Assembly: GCA_963977185.1 (NCBI GenBank)
Contig: CAXBNV010000001.1
Span: 124,001-188,000 of the forward strand
DNA from: CAXBNV01 sp963977185
Lineage (GTDB): Bacteria; Pseudomonadota; Gammaproteobacteria; JAGOUU01
Reading direction: 5' to 3'
Length of the DNA: 64,000 nt
This document shows, piece after piece, positions 1 to 9,086 of this stretch; the first letter of the stretch is position 1, and the number at the start of each line of letters is the position of its first letter. The position numbers and the translations under genes were made by a program. The notes beneath the pieces are model-generated. The model searched no databases, was not told the DNA's origin, and saw only the letters and a list, made by a program, of their open reading frames with translations.

Positions 1-949
1 TTATATACAAACTATAGATGTTGTATCAACTGGCTCAATAGGATTAGATGTAGCCTTAGGAATTGGTGGGTTACCAAAAGGTAGAGTAGTTGAAATTTAT
101 GGACCAGAATCATCAGGTAAGACAACTTTAACTTTACACGCTATTGCTGAGTGTCAAAAAACAGGTGGTGTTGCTGCATTTATTGATGCAGAGCATGCAT
201 TAGATCCAATATATGCAAAAAAATTAGGGGTTAATATTGATGAATTAATTATTTCTCAGCCAGATACAGGAGAGCAGGCTTTAGAGATAGTAGATATGTT
301 AGTGCGATCAGGTACTGTTGACTTAGTTGTAGTTGATTCTGTTGCTGCTTTAACACCAAGAGCTGAAATTGAAGGTGATATGGGAGATTCTCATATGGGT
401 CTTCAAGCAAGATTAATGTCACAAGCTTTAAGAAAGCTTACATCTAATATTAAAAAAGCTAATACTTTGGTTATATTTATTAACCAAATTAGAATGAAAA
501 TAGGTGTTATGTTTGGTAGTCCTGAGACAACAACTGGCGGTAATGCCTTAAAATTTTATGCATCTGTTAGATTAGATATTAGAAGAACAGGGGCTATAAA
601 AAAAGGCGATGAAATTTTAGGTAATGAAACTAAAGTTAAAGTTGTTAAAAATAAAATGGCGCCTCCATTTAAAATTACAGAATTTGATATTTTGTATGGC
701 GAAGGTATATCAAGACTTGGTGAAGTTATTGATTTAGGTGTTAAATTTGACATAATTGCTAAAGCAGGTGCTTGGTATAGTTACAATGAAGACAGAATTG
801 GTCAAGGTAAAGAAAATGTCAGAAATTATTTAAAAGAAAACTCTGCTATGGCAGCTGAAATTGAAGCTAGAATTAGAGAGCATATGCTGCCTAAGGTTGA
901 GCTTGCTGTTAAAGAAAAACTTGAAGAATCTGAGTCAACTGGGGCTTAA
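1..949 (+). CDS. recA: RecA recombinase, 5' end cut off by window edge
   Basis: Open in frame from base 2 to the stop at 949 (315 codons); family members have about 350 residues, so some 35 N-terminal residues lie outside the window. The Walker A segment GPESSGKT is encoded near bases 101-124, followed by the FIDAEHALDP segment and the VVDSVAAL Walker B strand, all diagnostic of RecA. RecA coats single-stranded DNA, drives homologous pairing and triggers LexA self-cleavage in the SOS response. An ATG at 296 opens an internal stretch of the same frame but is not the real start. recX follows, as in many gammaproteobacteria. Confidence 0.98.
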   Translation, partial: YIQTIDVVSTGSIGLDVALGIGGLPKGRVVEIYGPESSGKTTLTLHAIAECQKTGGVAAFIDAEHALDPIYAKKLGVNIDELIISQPDTGEQALEIVDMLVRSGTVDLVVVDSVAALTPRAEIEGDMGDSHMGLQARLMSQALRKLTSNIKKANTLVIFINQIRMKIGVMFGSPETTTGGNALKFYASVRLDIRRTGAIKKGDEILGNETKVKVVKNKMAPPFKITEFDILYGEGISRLGEVIDLGVKFDIIAKAGAWYSYNEDRIGQGKENVRNYLKENSAMAAEIEARIREHMLPKVELAVKEKLEESESTGA

Positions 950-973
950 TAATATATTTTTCATGTAAAGCTA

Positions 974-1062
974 GAAAGCGAGAGTAGTTTGTAAGAGTTA
1001 TTTTAATAGTTCTATTTAGAATTTGCGGTTAATTTTTACTATACCTTCGCTTTCTTTTTTAT
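974..1062 (+). terminator. possible terminator or long-range hairpin after recA
   Basis: GAAAGCGA at 974-981 is exactly complementary to TCGCTTTC at 1047-1054, and the second arm runs straight into TTTTTT. A further short match, TAGT (985-988) with ACTA (1038-1041), can extend the pairing across an asymmetric bulge. The loop is long (about 50-65 nt), so this is either a leaky terminator that sets recA against recX expression or a structured leader. Seen directly; function inferred. Confidence 0.45.
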
Positions 1063-1124
1063 TAAAACAAGATCATTTGTTTTGCAAGTAACATTATTTA
1101 AATTAAAAATATTAGTTAAATGCA

Positions 1125-1598
1125 ATGTCGCAATACACAGAAATCAAAAACAAAGCTATATATTTTTTATCAAGACGTGAGTATAGCAAGCTTGAGTTAA
1201 TCACTAGACTTAATAGATACCCTAATTTTCAAGAAGATTTAATTATTCAAGTAATTGATGAATTAATAGAAAAAGATTACTTAAGTGATTTAAGATTTTC
1301 TGAACAATATGTTAATATGCTTCTTAATAAAGGACTTGGGTTTAAAAAAATAAAATATGAGCTTAAGTTAAAAGGCATATCGGATGCTAGAATTATAGAA
1401 CTATTAAATATTTCGGATATAAATTGGCACACTAATGCTTTAAATTTAGCCCATAAAAAATATGGAAAAAAGAATATACGAGATGTAAAAATCTTGGCAA
1501 AAATTCAAAGACATTTATATTCAAAAGGATTTGATATAGACATTATTTATTATGTAATAAATTATTATAAAAATTATCAAGATTATGAAACTACATGA
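1125..1598 (+). CDS. recX: RecX regulatory protein
   Basis: 157 residues, basic and almost entirely helical, with RecX three-helix repeats: an N-terminal AIYFLSRREYSKLEL segment, then LIEKDYLSDLRFSEQYV, and a G-x-G-x-x-K-I-K-YELKLKGI segment. RecX binds inside the RecA filament groove and limits filament growth. It lies 175 bases downstream of recA, behind a hairpin that could lower its expression relative to recA, and its last 14 bases overlap alaS, so recX and alaS are probably translated from one message. Length fits the family (about 150-165). Confidence 0.9.
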   Translation: MSQYTEIKNKAIYFLSRREYSKLELITRLNRYPNFQEDLIIQVIDELIEKDYLSDLRFSEQYVNMLLNKGLGFKKIKYELKLKGISDARIIELLNISDINWHTNALNLAHKKYGKKNIRDVKILAKIQRHLYSKGFDIDIIYYVINYYKNYQDYETT

Positions 1599-4242
1599 AA
1601 TTAGACAGAAATTTTTAGATTATTTTACTAATTTAAATCATACAGTTGTTCCATCTAGCCCATTGATACCTGCAAATGATCCTACTTTATTATTTACCAA
1701 TGCAGGAATGGTGCAATTTAAAGAAGTTTTTTTAGGATTAGATAAAAGAGAATATAACAAAGCTGTATCTGTACAAAAATGTCTTAGAGCTGGCGGCAAA
1801 CATAATGATCTAGATAATGTTGGCTATACAGCAAGACATCATACTTTTTTTGAAATGCTAGGAAACTTTAGTTTTGGAGATTATTTTAAAGAAGAAGCTA
1901 TAGATTTTGCTTGGAAATTTCTGACTGAAGAATTAAAAATTCCTAAAGAAAAACTTTGGGTAACTGTGCATCACTCTGATCAAGAATCTGAAGATATATG
2001 GATTAATCAGATTAATTTTCCTAAAGAGCGTATTGCAAAATGTGATGAAGATAACTTTTGGTCTATGGGAGATACTGGTCCTTGTGGGACTAGTACTGAA
2101 ATATTTTATGATCATGGTGATAAATATCAAGGTAATCCTCCAGGGCATGGAGATGAAGGCGATAGGTTTGTTGAAATCTGGAATCTGGTTTTCATGCAAT
2201 ATGATAGAGATATAGATGGTAATATGAACAAGTTACCAATGACCTGTATTGATACAGGTATGGGTCTTGAGAGAATTACTGCTGTCATGCAAGGTGTGAA
2301 TAATAATTATGAAATAGATTTTTTTAAAGCTTTAATTTCTAAAATTAGTTCAATTATTTCTGAAGTTAATAAAAATTTAGATTTAAATAGTCCTTCTTTA
2401 AAAGTAATAGCTGATCATATTAGATCTAGTGCTTTTTTAATAGCTGACGGTGTTATTCCTAGTAATGAAGGGCGTGGTTATGTGTTGCGACGAATTATTA
2501 GACGAGCTTTAAGACATGGCCATAAATTAGGCATGCGTAAGCCGTTTTTTTATAGATTAGTTGATACTTTGGCTTCTCTTATGGGTAATGTATATAAAGA
2601 ATTGATAGATTCTTTTAAGATTATTGAAGAAGTTTTATTAAAAGAAGAAGAACAATTTTTAAAAACGCTAGATCAAGGTATGGTTGTTCTTGATAAATAT
2701 ATTCAGGAAATTAAACAAAATAATGTAAATGTTTTAGCAGGTCACATGACTTTTAAGCTTTATGATACTTATGGCTTCCCTGTAGATTTAACTTTTGATA
2801 TTGCAAGAGAGCAAGATTTGCTAATTGATGAGTCTGGTTTTCAAAAAGAAATGGAGCAACAAAAAGAGTTAGCAAGAAGCTCAAGTCAATTTAATAAAGT
2901 TTATGAAAAAGGTTTAGACTTAGGCAAGTTAAGTGATACTGCTACAAAATTTATTGGTTATGATAATAGCTATAAAAAATTATCTCATAAAGTTAATATT
3001 TTAGGGCTATATAAATTAACTGATAAAGATAATATTGAGCAAGTATCTACACTAGAATTAGAACAAAGTGGGCTTTTAATTACAGATAAGACACCATTTT
3101 ATGCTGAATCTGGCGGTCAAGTAGGTGATAAAGGTTACTTTATTAAAGATCAAGATAACAAAATAAAAGTATTAGATGTTTTTAAAGTAAAAAAAGTTTT
3201 TGTTCATAAAGTGTTAATTAAAACAGGTAATATTAATGTAGATGATGTTGTTTTAGCTGAAGTTGATATTGATTTAAGAGCTGCAACTGCAAGAAATCAT
3301 TCAGCAACTCATTTATTACATGCAGCATTAAGAGATATTTTAGGAAATTTTGTTAAACAAAGAGGTTCATATGTTGGACCTGATTATTTGCGATTTGATT
3401 TTTCTTATCATAAATCTATATCTGCTATTGATTTACAAAAAATAACTAATAAAGTAAATAAGCTAATTTTAGATAATACTCAAGTTTCTACAGATATAAT
3501 GTCAATGGAACAAGCTCAGGATAAAGGAGCGATGGCATTATTTGGAGAAAAATATGATAAAGATGTAAGAGTTTTAACTATGGCTGATACTTATTCAAAA
3601 GAGCTATGTGGTGGGACTCATGTGTCAGCAACCGGTGACATTGGTGCTTTTTTCATTATAAGTGAATCAAGTGTTGCAACTGGAGTCAGAAGAATAGAGG
3701 CAATAACTGGCATTAAAGCGATTCAAGAATTTTTAGATAAGCAACAAAAACTTAATGAGATAAGTGGTTTATTAAGTTGCGATATTAATAATATAAGTAA
3801 AAAAATAGAAGGCTTACAAGATAAGCAAAAGCTATTAGAAAAAGAGTTAAAATCTTTAAAGTCTAAACTAGCAAATCAGTCTAGTGATGATTTATTAAAT
3901 CAAGTTACAAAAGTAGGTGATATTAACGTCTTAACTGCTATTATTAAAGATACTGAGGGCAGTAATTTACGTAATTTGATAGATAACTTAAAGACTAAGT
4001 TTGATAAAGCAGTAATTGTTTTAGCTGTTGTAGAGAATAATAAAATATCATTGGTTGCTGGAGTTACGAAGAATTGTACTAAAGAATTACACGCAGGTAA
4101 TTTGATTAAAATACTTGCTGAAAAAGTAGATGGACGGGGCGGCGGTCGCCCTGATTTTGCATCAGGCGGTGGGCAGAACATATTAGCATTAGACTCTGCA
4201 TTACTTGGCGTTAAAGATTGGGTTGCAAACAGTATTGCTTAA
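1585..4242 (+). CDS. alaS: alanyl-tRNA synthetase
   Basis: 885 residues, normal for bacterial AlaRS (about 875). Order seen: class II catalytic core at the N terminus (FTNAGMVQFKEVFLG; GDTGPCG), tRNA-recognition middle part, editing domain with zinc ligands H572, H576 (HSATH) and C675, H679 (CGGTH), a coiled coil, and the C-terminal DHHA1 domain with a glycine-rich GRGGGRPD segment. It charges tRNA-Ala and clears mis-charged Ser or Gly. The start MKLHEIR is the expected N terminus and lies inside the end of recX. lysC follows after 28 bases. Confidence 0.98.
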   Translation: MKLHEIRQKFLDYFTNLNHTVVPSSPLIPANDPTLLFTNAGMVQFKEVFLGLDKREYNKAVSVQKCLRAGGKHNDLDNVGYTARHHTFFEMLGNFSFGDYFKEEAIDFAWKFLTEELKIPKEKLWVTVHHSDQESEDIWINQINFPKERIAKCDEDNFWSMGDTGPCGTSTEIFYDHGDKYQGNPPGHGDEGDRFVEIWNLVFMQYDRDIDGNMNKLPMTCIDTGMGLERITAVMQGVNNNYEIDFFKALISKISSIISEVNKNLDLNSPSLKVIADHIRSSAFLIADGVIPSNEGRGYVLRRIIRRALRHGHKLGMRKPFFYRLVDTLASLMGNVYKELIDSFKIIEEVLLKEEEQFLKTLDQGMVVLDKYIQEIKQNNVNVLAGHMTFKLYDTYGFPVDLTFDIAREQDLLIDESGFQKEMEQQKELARSSSQFNKVYEKGLDLGKLSDTATKFIGYDNSYKKLSHKVNILGLYKLTDKDNIEQVSTLELEQSGLLITDKTPFYAESGGQVGDKGYFIKDQDNKIKVLDVFKVKKVFVHKVLIKTGNINVDDVVLAEVDIDLRAATARNHSATHLLHAALRDILGNFVKQRGSYVGPDYLRFDFSYHKSISAIDLQKITNKVNKLILDNTQVSTDIMSMEQAQDKGAMALFGEKYDKDVRVLTMADTYSKELCGGTHVSATGDIGAFFIISESSVATGVRRIEAITGIKAIQEFLDKQQKLNEISGLLSCDINNISKKIEGLQDKQKLLEKELKSLKSKLANQSSDDLLNQVTKVGDINVLTAIIKDTEGSNLRNLIDNLKTKFDKAVIVLAVVENNKISLVAGVTKNCTKELHAGNLIKILAEKVDGRGGGRPDFASGGGQNILALDSALLGVKDWVANSIA

Positions 4243-4270
4243 TTAAAAAAGATTAACGGAATAAAATAAC

Positions 4271-5563
4271 ATGGCTCTTATTGTCCAAAAATTTGGTGGT
4301 ACCTCTGTTGCATCAGTTGAGTGTATAAAAACTGTAGCATCAAAAATTAGCAATACTGTTCAATCAGGTAATAAGGTTGTAGTTGTTGTTTCTGCTATGG
4401 CTGGTGAAACTGATAAATTATTAAGATTATCACGAGAAATCACAGATAACCCGCATCCGCGTGAATTAGATGTTTTATTAGCATCAGGCGAGCAAGTTTC
4501 TATTGCATTGCTAGCCTTGGAGTTAATAAAAAGAAATCATAAGGCTAAATCTTATGTAGGTAGCCAAATAGGAGTTTTGACTAATAAAGTCCATAACAAA
4601 GCAAGAATTATTGACATAGATGTTACTAAAATTAATAAAGATTTAGCTGATGACAATATAGTTATTGTTGCTGGCTTTCAAGGCGTTGATGTTGATGGTA
4701 ATATTACAACATTAGGCAGAGGCGGATCTGATACTACAGCGGTTGCATTAGCCGTTGCTTTAAAAGCAGATGAATGCCAAGTTTTTACCGATGTTGATGG
4801 TGTGTATACAACTGATCCAAGTATAGTTAGTGATGCACGTAAATTAGATCGCATTAGTTTCTCTGAAATGTTAGAAATGGCAAGCCTCGGTGCTAAAATT
4901 TTGCAAACTAGAGCTGTTGAGCTTGCTGGTAAGCATAGGGTTCCGTTACGAGTTGTCTCAACTTTTGGTCAAGGTGATGGGACGTTGATATCTTATGATC
5001 AAAATAATGAGATTGAGAGTCAGGCTATAACAGGTATTGCAGTAAATATTAGTGAAGTTAAAGTTAAAATTACTTCAGCTGATGATACTTCTTTAATTGG
5101 ATTAGATAAAAAAAATAATACTAATGTATTAACTGATTTGGTAGATGCCTTAACTAAAGAGCATATTGATTTTGATATGTTTTCTTATCGTAAAGTTGGG
5201 AATGATAATTTATTAGATATAGAATTCACTATTAATAGTTTTGATTCTGGCAGAGCACATGAAGTTATTTCGCAATATGCTGAAACTGTTTGTGCAAAAA
5301 AGGTATTATTTTTAGATGATTTTGCTAAAGTTTCAGTTGTAGGACTAGGAATTGGTTCTAATTCTGAGTTGTTAAATAAGATATTCTCTGTGTTAAAAAG
5401 CAATAAAATAGAGGCAGATATGCTTTTATCTGCTGAAACTAAAGTTTCCTTCCTCATAGACGAAAAGTATGTTAAGCAGGTTGTATGTGATTTGCATGAT
5501 ATTTTTCATTTGGCTAAAGATGATAGTTTTCGCTATATGTCTGATACAAATAGTACGGGATAA
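4271..5563 (+). CDS. lysC: aspartokinase
   Basis: 430 residues: an amino-acid kinase domain (KFGGTSV at residues 7-13, GRGGSDTTAVALA, FTDVDGVYTTDP) then tandem ACT domains that normally sense lysine and/or threonine. It phosphorylates aspartate in the first step toward lysine, diaminopimelate, methionine and threonine. Close to the Pseudomonas-type LysC (about 410 residues), with no fused homoserine dehydrogenase. The alaS-lysC-csrA-tRNA-Ser order is that of Pseudomonas. Because it supplies diaminopimelate, it may be kept mainly for peptidoglycan if amino-acid pathways are reduced; that is inference. Confidence 0.95.
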   Translation: MALIVQKFGGTSVASVECIKTVASKISNTVQSGNKVVVVVSAMAGETDKLLRLSREITDNPHPRELDVLLASGEQVSIALLALELIKRNHKAKSYVGSQIGVLTNKVHNKARIIDIDVTKINKDLADDNIVIVAGFQGVDVDGNITTLGRGGSDTTAVALAVALKADECQVFTDVDGVYTTDPSIVSDARKLDRISFSEMLEMASLGAKILQTRAVELAGKHRVPLRVVSTFGQGDGTLISYDQNNEIESQAITGIAVNISEVKVKITSADDTSLIGLDKKNNTNVLTDLVDALTKEHIDFDMFSYRKVGNDNLLDIEFTINSFDSGRAHEVISQYAETVCAKKVLFLDDFAKVSVVGLGIGSNSELLNKIFSVLKSNKIEADMLLSAETKVSFLIDEKYVKQVVCDLHDIFHLAKDDSFRYMSDTNSTG

Positions 5564-5609
5564 TTTTCTTGTTCCAATAAAAAATATCTATAATAGTTCA
5601 AATACTAAC

Positions 5610-5640
5610 TTGCAATTTGCTTGGAAAAGTGTAGTATACA
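5610..5640 (+). promoter_or_regulatory. candidate csrA promoter
   Basis: TTGCAA at 5610-5615 and TAGTAT/TATACA in 5632-5640 give a sigma70-like pair with a 16-19 base spacer, about 60 bases before the csrA start. Seen by eye only; AT-rich background makes chance matches common. Confidence 0.3.
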
Positions 5641-5694
5641 TACTTAATTTTTTGTACAGGTTTTTTATATTTGGAGCGGCAAGGAGAAATATCA

Positions 5695-5922
5695 ATGCTA
5701 ATTTTAACTAGAAGAGTTGGTGAAACTTTAATGATTGGTGATGAGGTAACTGTCACTGTTCTAGGAATTAAAGGGAATCAGGTGCGTATAGGTGTTAATG
5801 CACCAAAAGAAGTTTCGGTTCATAGAGAAGAAATTTATTTAAGAATTCAAAATGAAAAAGATGGTAACCCTGAGCAATCATCAGATTCTAATTTTGATGA
5901 TGTTGATGGTAATAAAGAGTAA
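5695..5922 (+). CDS. csrA: CsrA/RsmA carbon storage regulator
   Basis: 75 residues starting MLILTRRVGET, the invariant CsrA N terminus. An AAGGAG ribosome site at 5681-5686 sits 8 bases before this ATG, which rules out the longer in-frame start at 5671. RNA-contacting residues at the start (LTRR) and in the VHREEIY segment are present. CsrA binds GGA loops in mRNA leaders and represses or stabilises targets; in Legionella and Coxiella-like bacteria it controls the switch between replicative and transmissive phases. The C-terminal tail of about 20 residues is acidic and Asn/Ser-rich, longer than in the 61-residue E. coli protein. Confidence 0.97.
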   Translation: MLILTRRVGETLMIGDEVTVTVLGIKGNQVRIGVNAPKEVSVHREEIYLRIQNEKDGNPEQSSDSNFDDVDGNKE

Positions 5923-5988
5923 TTAAACAATAAAAGTTTAATTATTAGTTTTACATTTTTCAAAAATGCTGTAAAATCAGTATGGATT

Positions 5989-6079
5989 GGAGAGATGGCC
6001 GAGTGGCTGAAGGCGCTCCCCTGCTAAGGGAGTATAGGTATTGCACCTATCGAGGGTTCGAATCCCTCTCTCTCCGCCA
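5989..6079 (+). tRNA. tRNA-Ser(GCU)
   Basis: 91 nt with the CCA encoded. Acceptor arms GGAGAGA/TCTCTCC, anticodon loop CTGCTAA (anticodon GCT), a long variable arm typical of serine tRNAs, and the T-loop GGTTCGAATCC. It decodes AGC/AGU. Its place directly after csrA matches the gammaproteobacterial order. Confidence 0.97.
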
Positions 6080-6171
6080 GATATTCAATCAAATAGTCCT
6101 ATGTCTTTTGTCTAATTGTTTTTATCTGCAATTTACATTCTAAAAATTTAAATTTACACGAGCATTATATA

Positions 6172-7764
6172 ATGATTGTTTTAAATAACTTATCCATGGG
6201 TCATGGTAATAAAATTTTATTTACAGAAGTTAATCTTAAATTAAACAAAAATTGCCGTTATGCTCTAGTTGGAGCTAATGGTACTGGCAAGTCAACATTG
6301 TTTAAATTAATTACAAAAACAGAGACTCCAACTGAAGGCGACGTAGGCGTACCAAAGCATTCAACTATAGGTTGGCTTAAGCAAGATCAATTTAAATATG
6401 AAGATACTAAAATCTTAGATATAGTTCTGCAAGGAAAAGTTACTCTTTGGGAAGCGATGCAAAAAAAAGAAGAGTTGTTATGCTCTGCTGAATTTACTGA
6501 AGAAATTGGTTACAAATTAGCTGAATTAGAAGAAGTTATTGCTCATAATGATGGTTATACCGCTGAATCTCAAGCGATTACTATTTTAAAAGGTTTAGGT
6601 ATTGAAGAAAAATACCATAACGGACCATTGAATGCTTTATCTGGTGGATATAAGCTAAGAGTTTTATTAGCGCAAACTTTATTTGCTGATCCTGATATTT
6701 TATTACTTGATGAGCCAACAAATCACTTAGATATATTGTCAATAAATTGGCTAGAAAAATATTTGAAATCAGAGTTTCGTGGGTTATTATTGTTAATTTC
6801 TCATGACGTATCTTTTATCAATAAAATAGCAGATTATATTTTAGATATTGATTATGGTGATATTAGGCAGTATAGCGGTAATTACAATAAATTCTTAACT
6901 GAGAAAAAAGATATTGACGAGCAAATAAGAAGTCAAAAGCGTAATGTAGAAGAAAAAATTGCAGATATGCAGCAATTTGTGGATAAATTTAAAGCAAAAG
7001 CTAGTAAAGCAAAACAAGCTCAGTCTAAGTTAAAACAAATAGGCAAACTTGAAGTACCCGATATGCAAGTATCCTCACGTATTGCACCTAGATTTAATTT
7101 TGAGCTTAGCCGACCTTCAGGTAAACAAGTTTTAACAGCTAATAATTTAGCAAAGTCTTTTGGTGATAAACAGGTTTTTAATAAAGTTAGTTTATCAATC
7201 ACGCGTGGTGAAAAAGTTGCCATAGTCGGTGTTAATGGTGTCGGTAAATCAACTTTAATTAAAACTCTTTTAGATAAAGTAAAGGCTGATAAAGGCGAAT
7301 ATGAGTGGGGTGTTGAGACACATATTAATTATTTTTCTCAAGATCACCATGAAGAATTAAAAGATAGCCAAACAGTATTAGCTTGGCTTTTAGCTAACGC
7401 TCCTAAAAAAACAATGCATGATGTTCGTAAAGTTTTAGGTTTAATGTTGTTTAGTAAAAGCACAGTAGATAAAAATATATTATCTATAAGTGGTGGTGAA
7501 GCAGCAAGATTATTACTTGCAAAATTGATGCTAAATCCTGGCAATATTTTAGTTCTTGATGAGCCAACAAATCATATGGATATAGAAAGTATTTTTAGTT
7601 TATCTAAATCGTTACAAGAATATAAAGGGACCTTGTTATTAGTGAGTCATAATCAGGATTTACTGGAGAATGTAGCAAATCGCATAATTTTTGTTAAAAA
7701 AGATAAAGTAGTCGATTTCCACGGTAAATATGGCGACTTTTTAGCTAAGTATGTAGACTTATAA
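6172..7764 (+). CDS. ybiT: ABC-F family ATPase, YbiT type
   Basis: 530 residues, the same length as E. coli YbiT, with two ABC domains and no membrane segment. Domain 1: Walker A GANGTGKST, signature LSGGYKLR, Walker B LLLDEPTNHLD. A charged linker rich in Lys, Ala and Gln follows (about residues 245-300). Domain 2: GVNGVGKST, ISGGEAAR, LVLDEPTNHMD. ABC-F proteins act at the ribosomal E site to relieve stalled or slow translation; YbiT's precise job is not settled. Stand-alone gene between tRNA-Ser and the barrel protein. The subfamily call rests on length and on the LKQDQF and LDYGDIRQYSGNY segments. Confidence 0.9.
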   Translation: MIVLNNLSMGHGNKILFTEVNLKLNKNCRYALVGANGTGKSTLFKLITKTETPTEGDVGVPKHSTIGWLKQDQFKYEDTKILDIVLQGKVTLWEAMQKKEELLCSAEFTEEIGYKLAELEEVIAHNDGYTAESQAITILKGLGIEEKYHNGPLNALSGGYKLRVLLAQTLFADPDILLLDEPTNHLDILSINWLEKYLKSEFRGLLLLISHDVSFINKIADYILDIDYGDIRQYSGNYNKFLTEKKDIDEQIRSQKRNVEEKIADMQQFVDKFKAKASKAKQAQSKLKQIGKLEVPDMQVSSRIAPRFNFELSRPSGKQVLTANNLAKSFGDKQVFNKVSLSITRGEKVAIVGVNGVGKSTLIKTLLDKVKADKGEYEWGVETHINYFSQDHHEELKDSQTVLAWLLANAPKKTMHDVRKVLGLMLFSKSTVDKNILSISGGEAARLLLAKLMLNPGNILVLDEPTNHMDIESIFSLSKSLQEYKGTLLLVSHNQDLLENVANRIIFVKKDKVVDFHGKYGDFLAKYVDL

Positions 7765-7788
7765 GCATTATTGAAATTTAAATAATAA

Positions 7789-7818
7789 TTGACATAATAT
7801 TAATCCCTAATAGATAAT
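7789..7818 (+). promoter_or_regulatory. candidate promoter of the barrel-protein gene
   Basis: A perfect -35 hexamer TTGACA at 7789-7794 and GATAAT at 7813-7818 with an 18-base spacer, about 60 bases upstream of the gene starting at 7878. A full TTGACA in so AT-rich a genome makes this one of the better promoter candidates in the window. Confidence 0.5.
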
Positions 7819-7877
7819 ATAAACAATATATTTCCATATTTTGGTCATATTATATAAATATTCTAAGGGATTAGATA

Positions 7878-8828
7878 ATGCAGATTAAAGTTATATTTAT
7901 TTTATTGCTGTTTCTGTCTACAGCAGGAGCCCCCAAATATTTGCAACCTCCTACGGTTAAATCATTACCTAAGTCATTATCTGAGCCATTACCTAAGTCA
8001 TTATCTGAGCCATTACCTAAGTCATTATCTAAGCCATTATCTAAGTCATTCGAACATAAAGATTTAAAAAAAAATAAATCAGACACGATTTTACCAAAAC
8101 CTTTAAAAGAACACACAGGGTATAAGTACGTATTAGGCATTTATGGTGGTTATAATTATTTTGATAAAAAAGATATAAAAGTCGCTTACCAAGAATTTGT
8201 TCCTAATATGAATGATTTTATCAATGTATCAAAAAAACTAAGAGGTTTTTCACCTACAGTAATAGCTGGATTACAACAACCTGTAAATAACTTATCAATA
8301 TTTAATAAAATTTTTTTAGGAGTTAAAGCTTTTTATTTTGATAGTGAAATAAAAGGACAAATGACAGCTATTTGTCCTGATGGTAAAACAAAAGCACAAA
8401 TAGCAGCTATTTGTATTGATGGTTATGTTTGCGCTGAAAGTTCTGCAAAAGTACCAGTTAAAAGTTTAAGTGTTTTGCTTAACTCTAGATTATATTTTAA
8501 TTTTGATGTTGATGGTTTAACTGCTTTTATCGAAGGAGGTTTAGGTCTTAATTATTATAAAACTAAACTTACAATTACAGGTGGTGAGTCTCAATTTGAT
8601 ACAGATATAAAAACAAATAAAGGTTATAAGAATTTATATAATATTGGAGCAGGATTTTCCCAAAGCTTGTCTGATGATTGGTATATTGATTTAGTTTATA
8701 ATTATTATCATAGTTTAAATTTGAAATCTAAAACAGAAGCTATATCAGGGGTTAATTTAGCAAGCCCTATTAAAATTAAATTTGATAATCATAATGTTAG
8801 CTTAGGAATTCAAAAGACTTTTTTATAA
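7878..8828 (+). CDS. outer-membrane beta-barrel protein with N-terminal octapeptide repeat
   Basis: 316 residues: a signal peptide (about residues 1-18, IFILLLFLSTAGA), a Ser/Pro/Lys-rich stretch with three to four copies of an eight-residue unit (PLPKSLSE-like, about residues 28-58), then a porin-like domain of alternating aromatic/polar strands from about residue 75 (YVLGIYGGYNYF) ending in Phe-Leu. The barrel half is clearly paralogous to the protein encoded at 63168-63953: shared KSL-x-VLLNS-x-LYFN, QFDT/QFNT, VNLA/LNLA and final IQK-x-F. Probably an 8-strand OmpW/opacity-like surface protein; ligand unknown. The repeat is absent from the paralogue. The repeat-bearing N terminus may be periplasmic, linking barrel and cell wall, but this is inference. 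Confidence 0.75.
   Translation: MQIKVIFILLLFLSTAGAPKYLQPPTVKSLPKSLSEPLPKSLSEPLPKSLSKPLSKSFEHKDLKKNKSDTILPKPLKEHTGYKYVLGIYGGYNYFDKKDIKVAYQEFVPNMNDFINVSKKLRGFSPTVIAGLQQPVNNLSIFNKIFLGVKAFYFDSEIKGQMTAICPDGKTKAQIAAICIDGYVCAESSAKVPVKSLSVLLNSRLYFNFDVDGLTAFIEGGLGLNYYKTKLTITGGESQFDTDIKTNKGYKNLYNIGAGFSQSLSDDWYIDLVYNYYHSLNLKSKTEAISGVNLASPIKIKFDNHNVSLGIQKTFL
7962..8050 (+). repeat. 24-bp in-frame tandem repeat
   Basis: Units of 24 bp begin at 7962, 7986 and 8010, with a diverged partial fourth from 8034. Units 1-3 differ at only one or two positions. Each unit codes for eight residues (PLPKSLSE and variants). The length is a multiple of three, so copy-number change would alter the protein without breaking the frame. 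The opposite strand is also open here (Asp/Asn-rich), a by-product of the repeat. Confidence 0.9.
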
Positions 8829-8935
8829 TAGATTGTGATGGTAAATAAAAGAATGTACGTGCTAAAAATAGACTATAAAATATTCTTTGCATATTAATAG
8901 TATATTTGTTAGAATTCATCTTGATTTAGTTTTAA

Positions 8936-9012
8936 GCGCCTGTAGCTCAGCTGGATAGAGTACCTGGCTACGAACCAGGTGGTCGGGGGTTCGAATCCCT
9001 CCGGGCGCACCA
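8936..9012 (+). tRNA. tRNA-Arg(ACG)
   Basis: 77 nt with CCA encoded. Acceptor GCGCCTG pairs with CGGGCGC, the D arm AGCTCAGCTGGATAGAG is canonical, the anticodon loop CTACGAA gives ACG (inosine-modified to read CGU/CGC/CGA), and the T-loop is GGTTCGAATCC. Confidence 0.97.
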
Positions 9013-9086
9013 GAAATTCACCGTATTTCAATCAGCAATAATATCAATTATAAAATCTTAATTTTATTAAGGGGGAGAATGGTTCA

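Noticed and set aside
7871..8140. Minus-strand Asp/Asn/Gly-rich repeat ORF
   Set aside because: Antisense of the 24-bp repeat in the barrel-protein gene.
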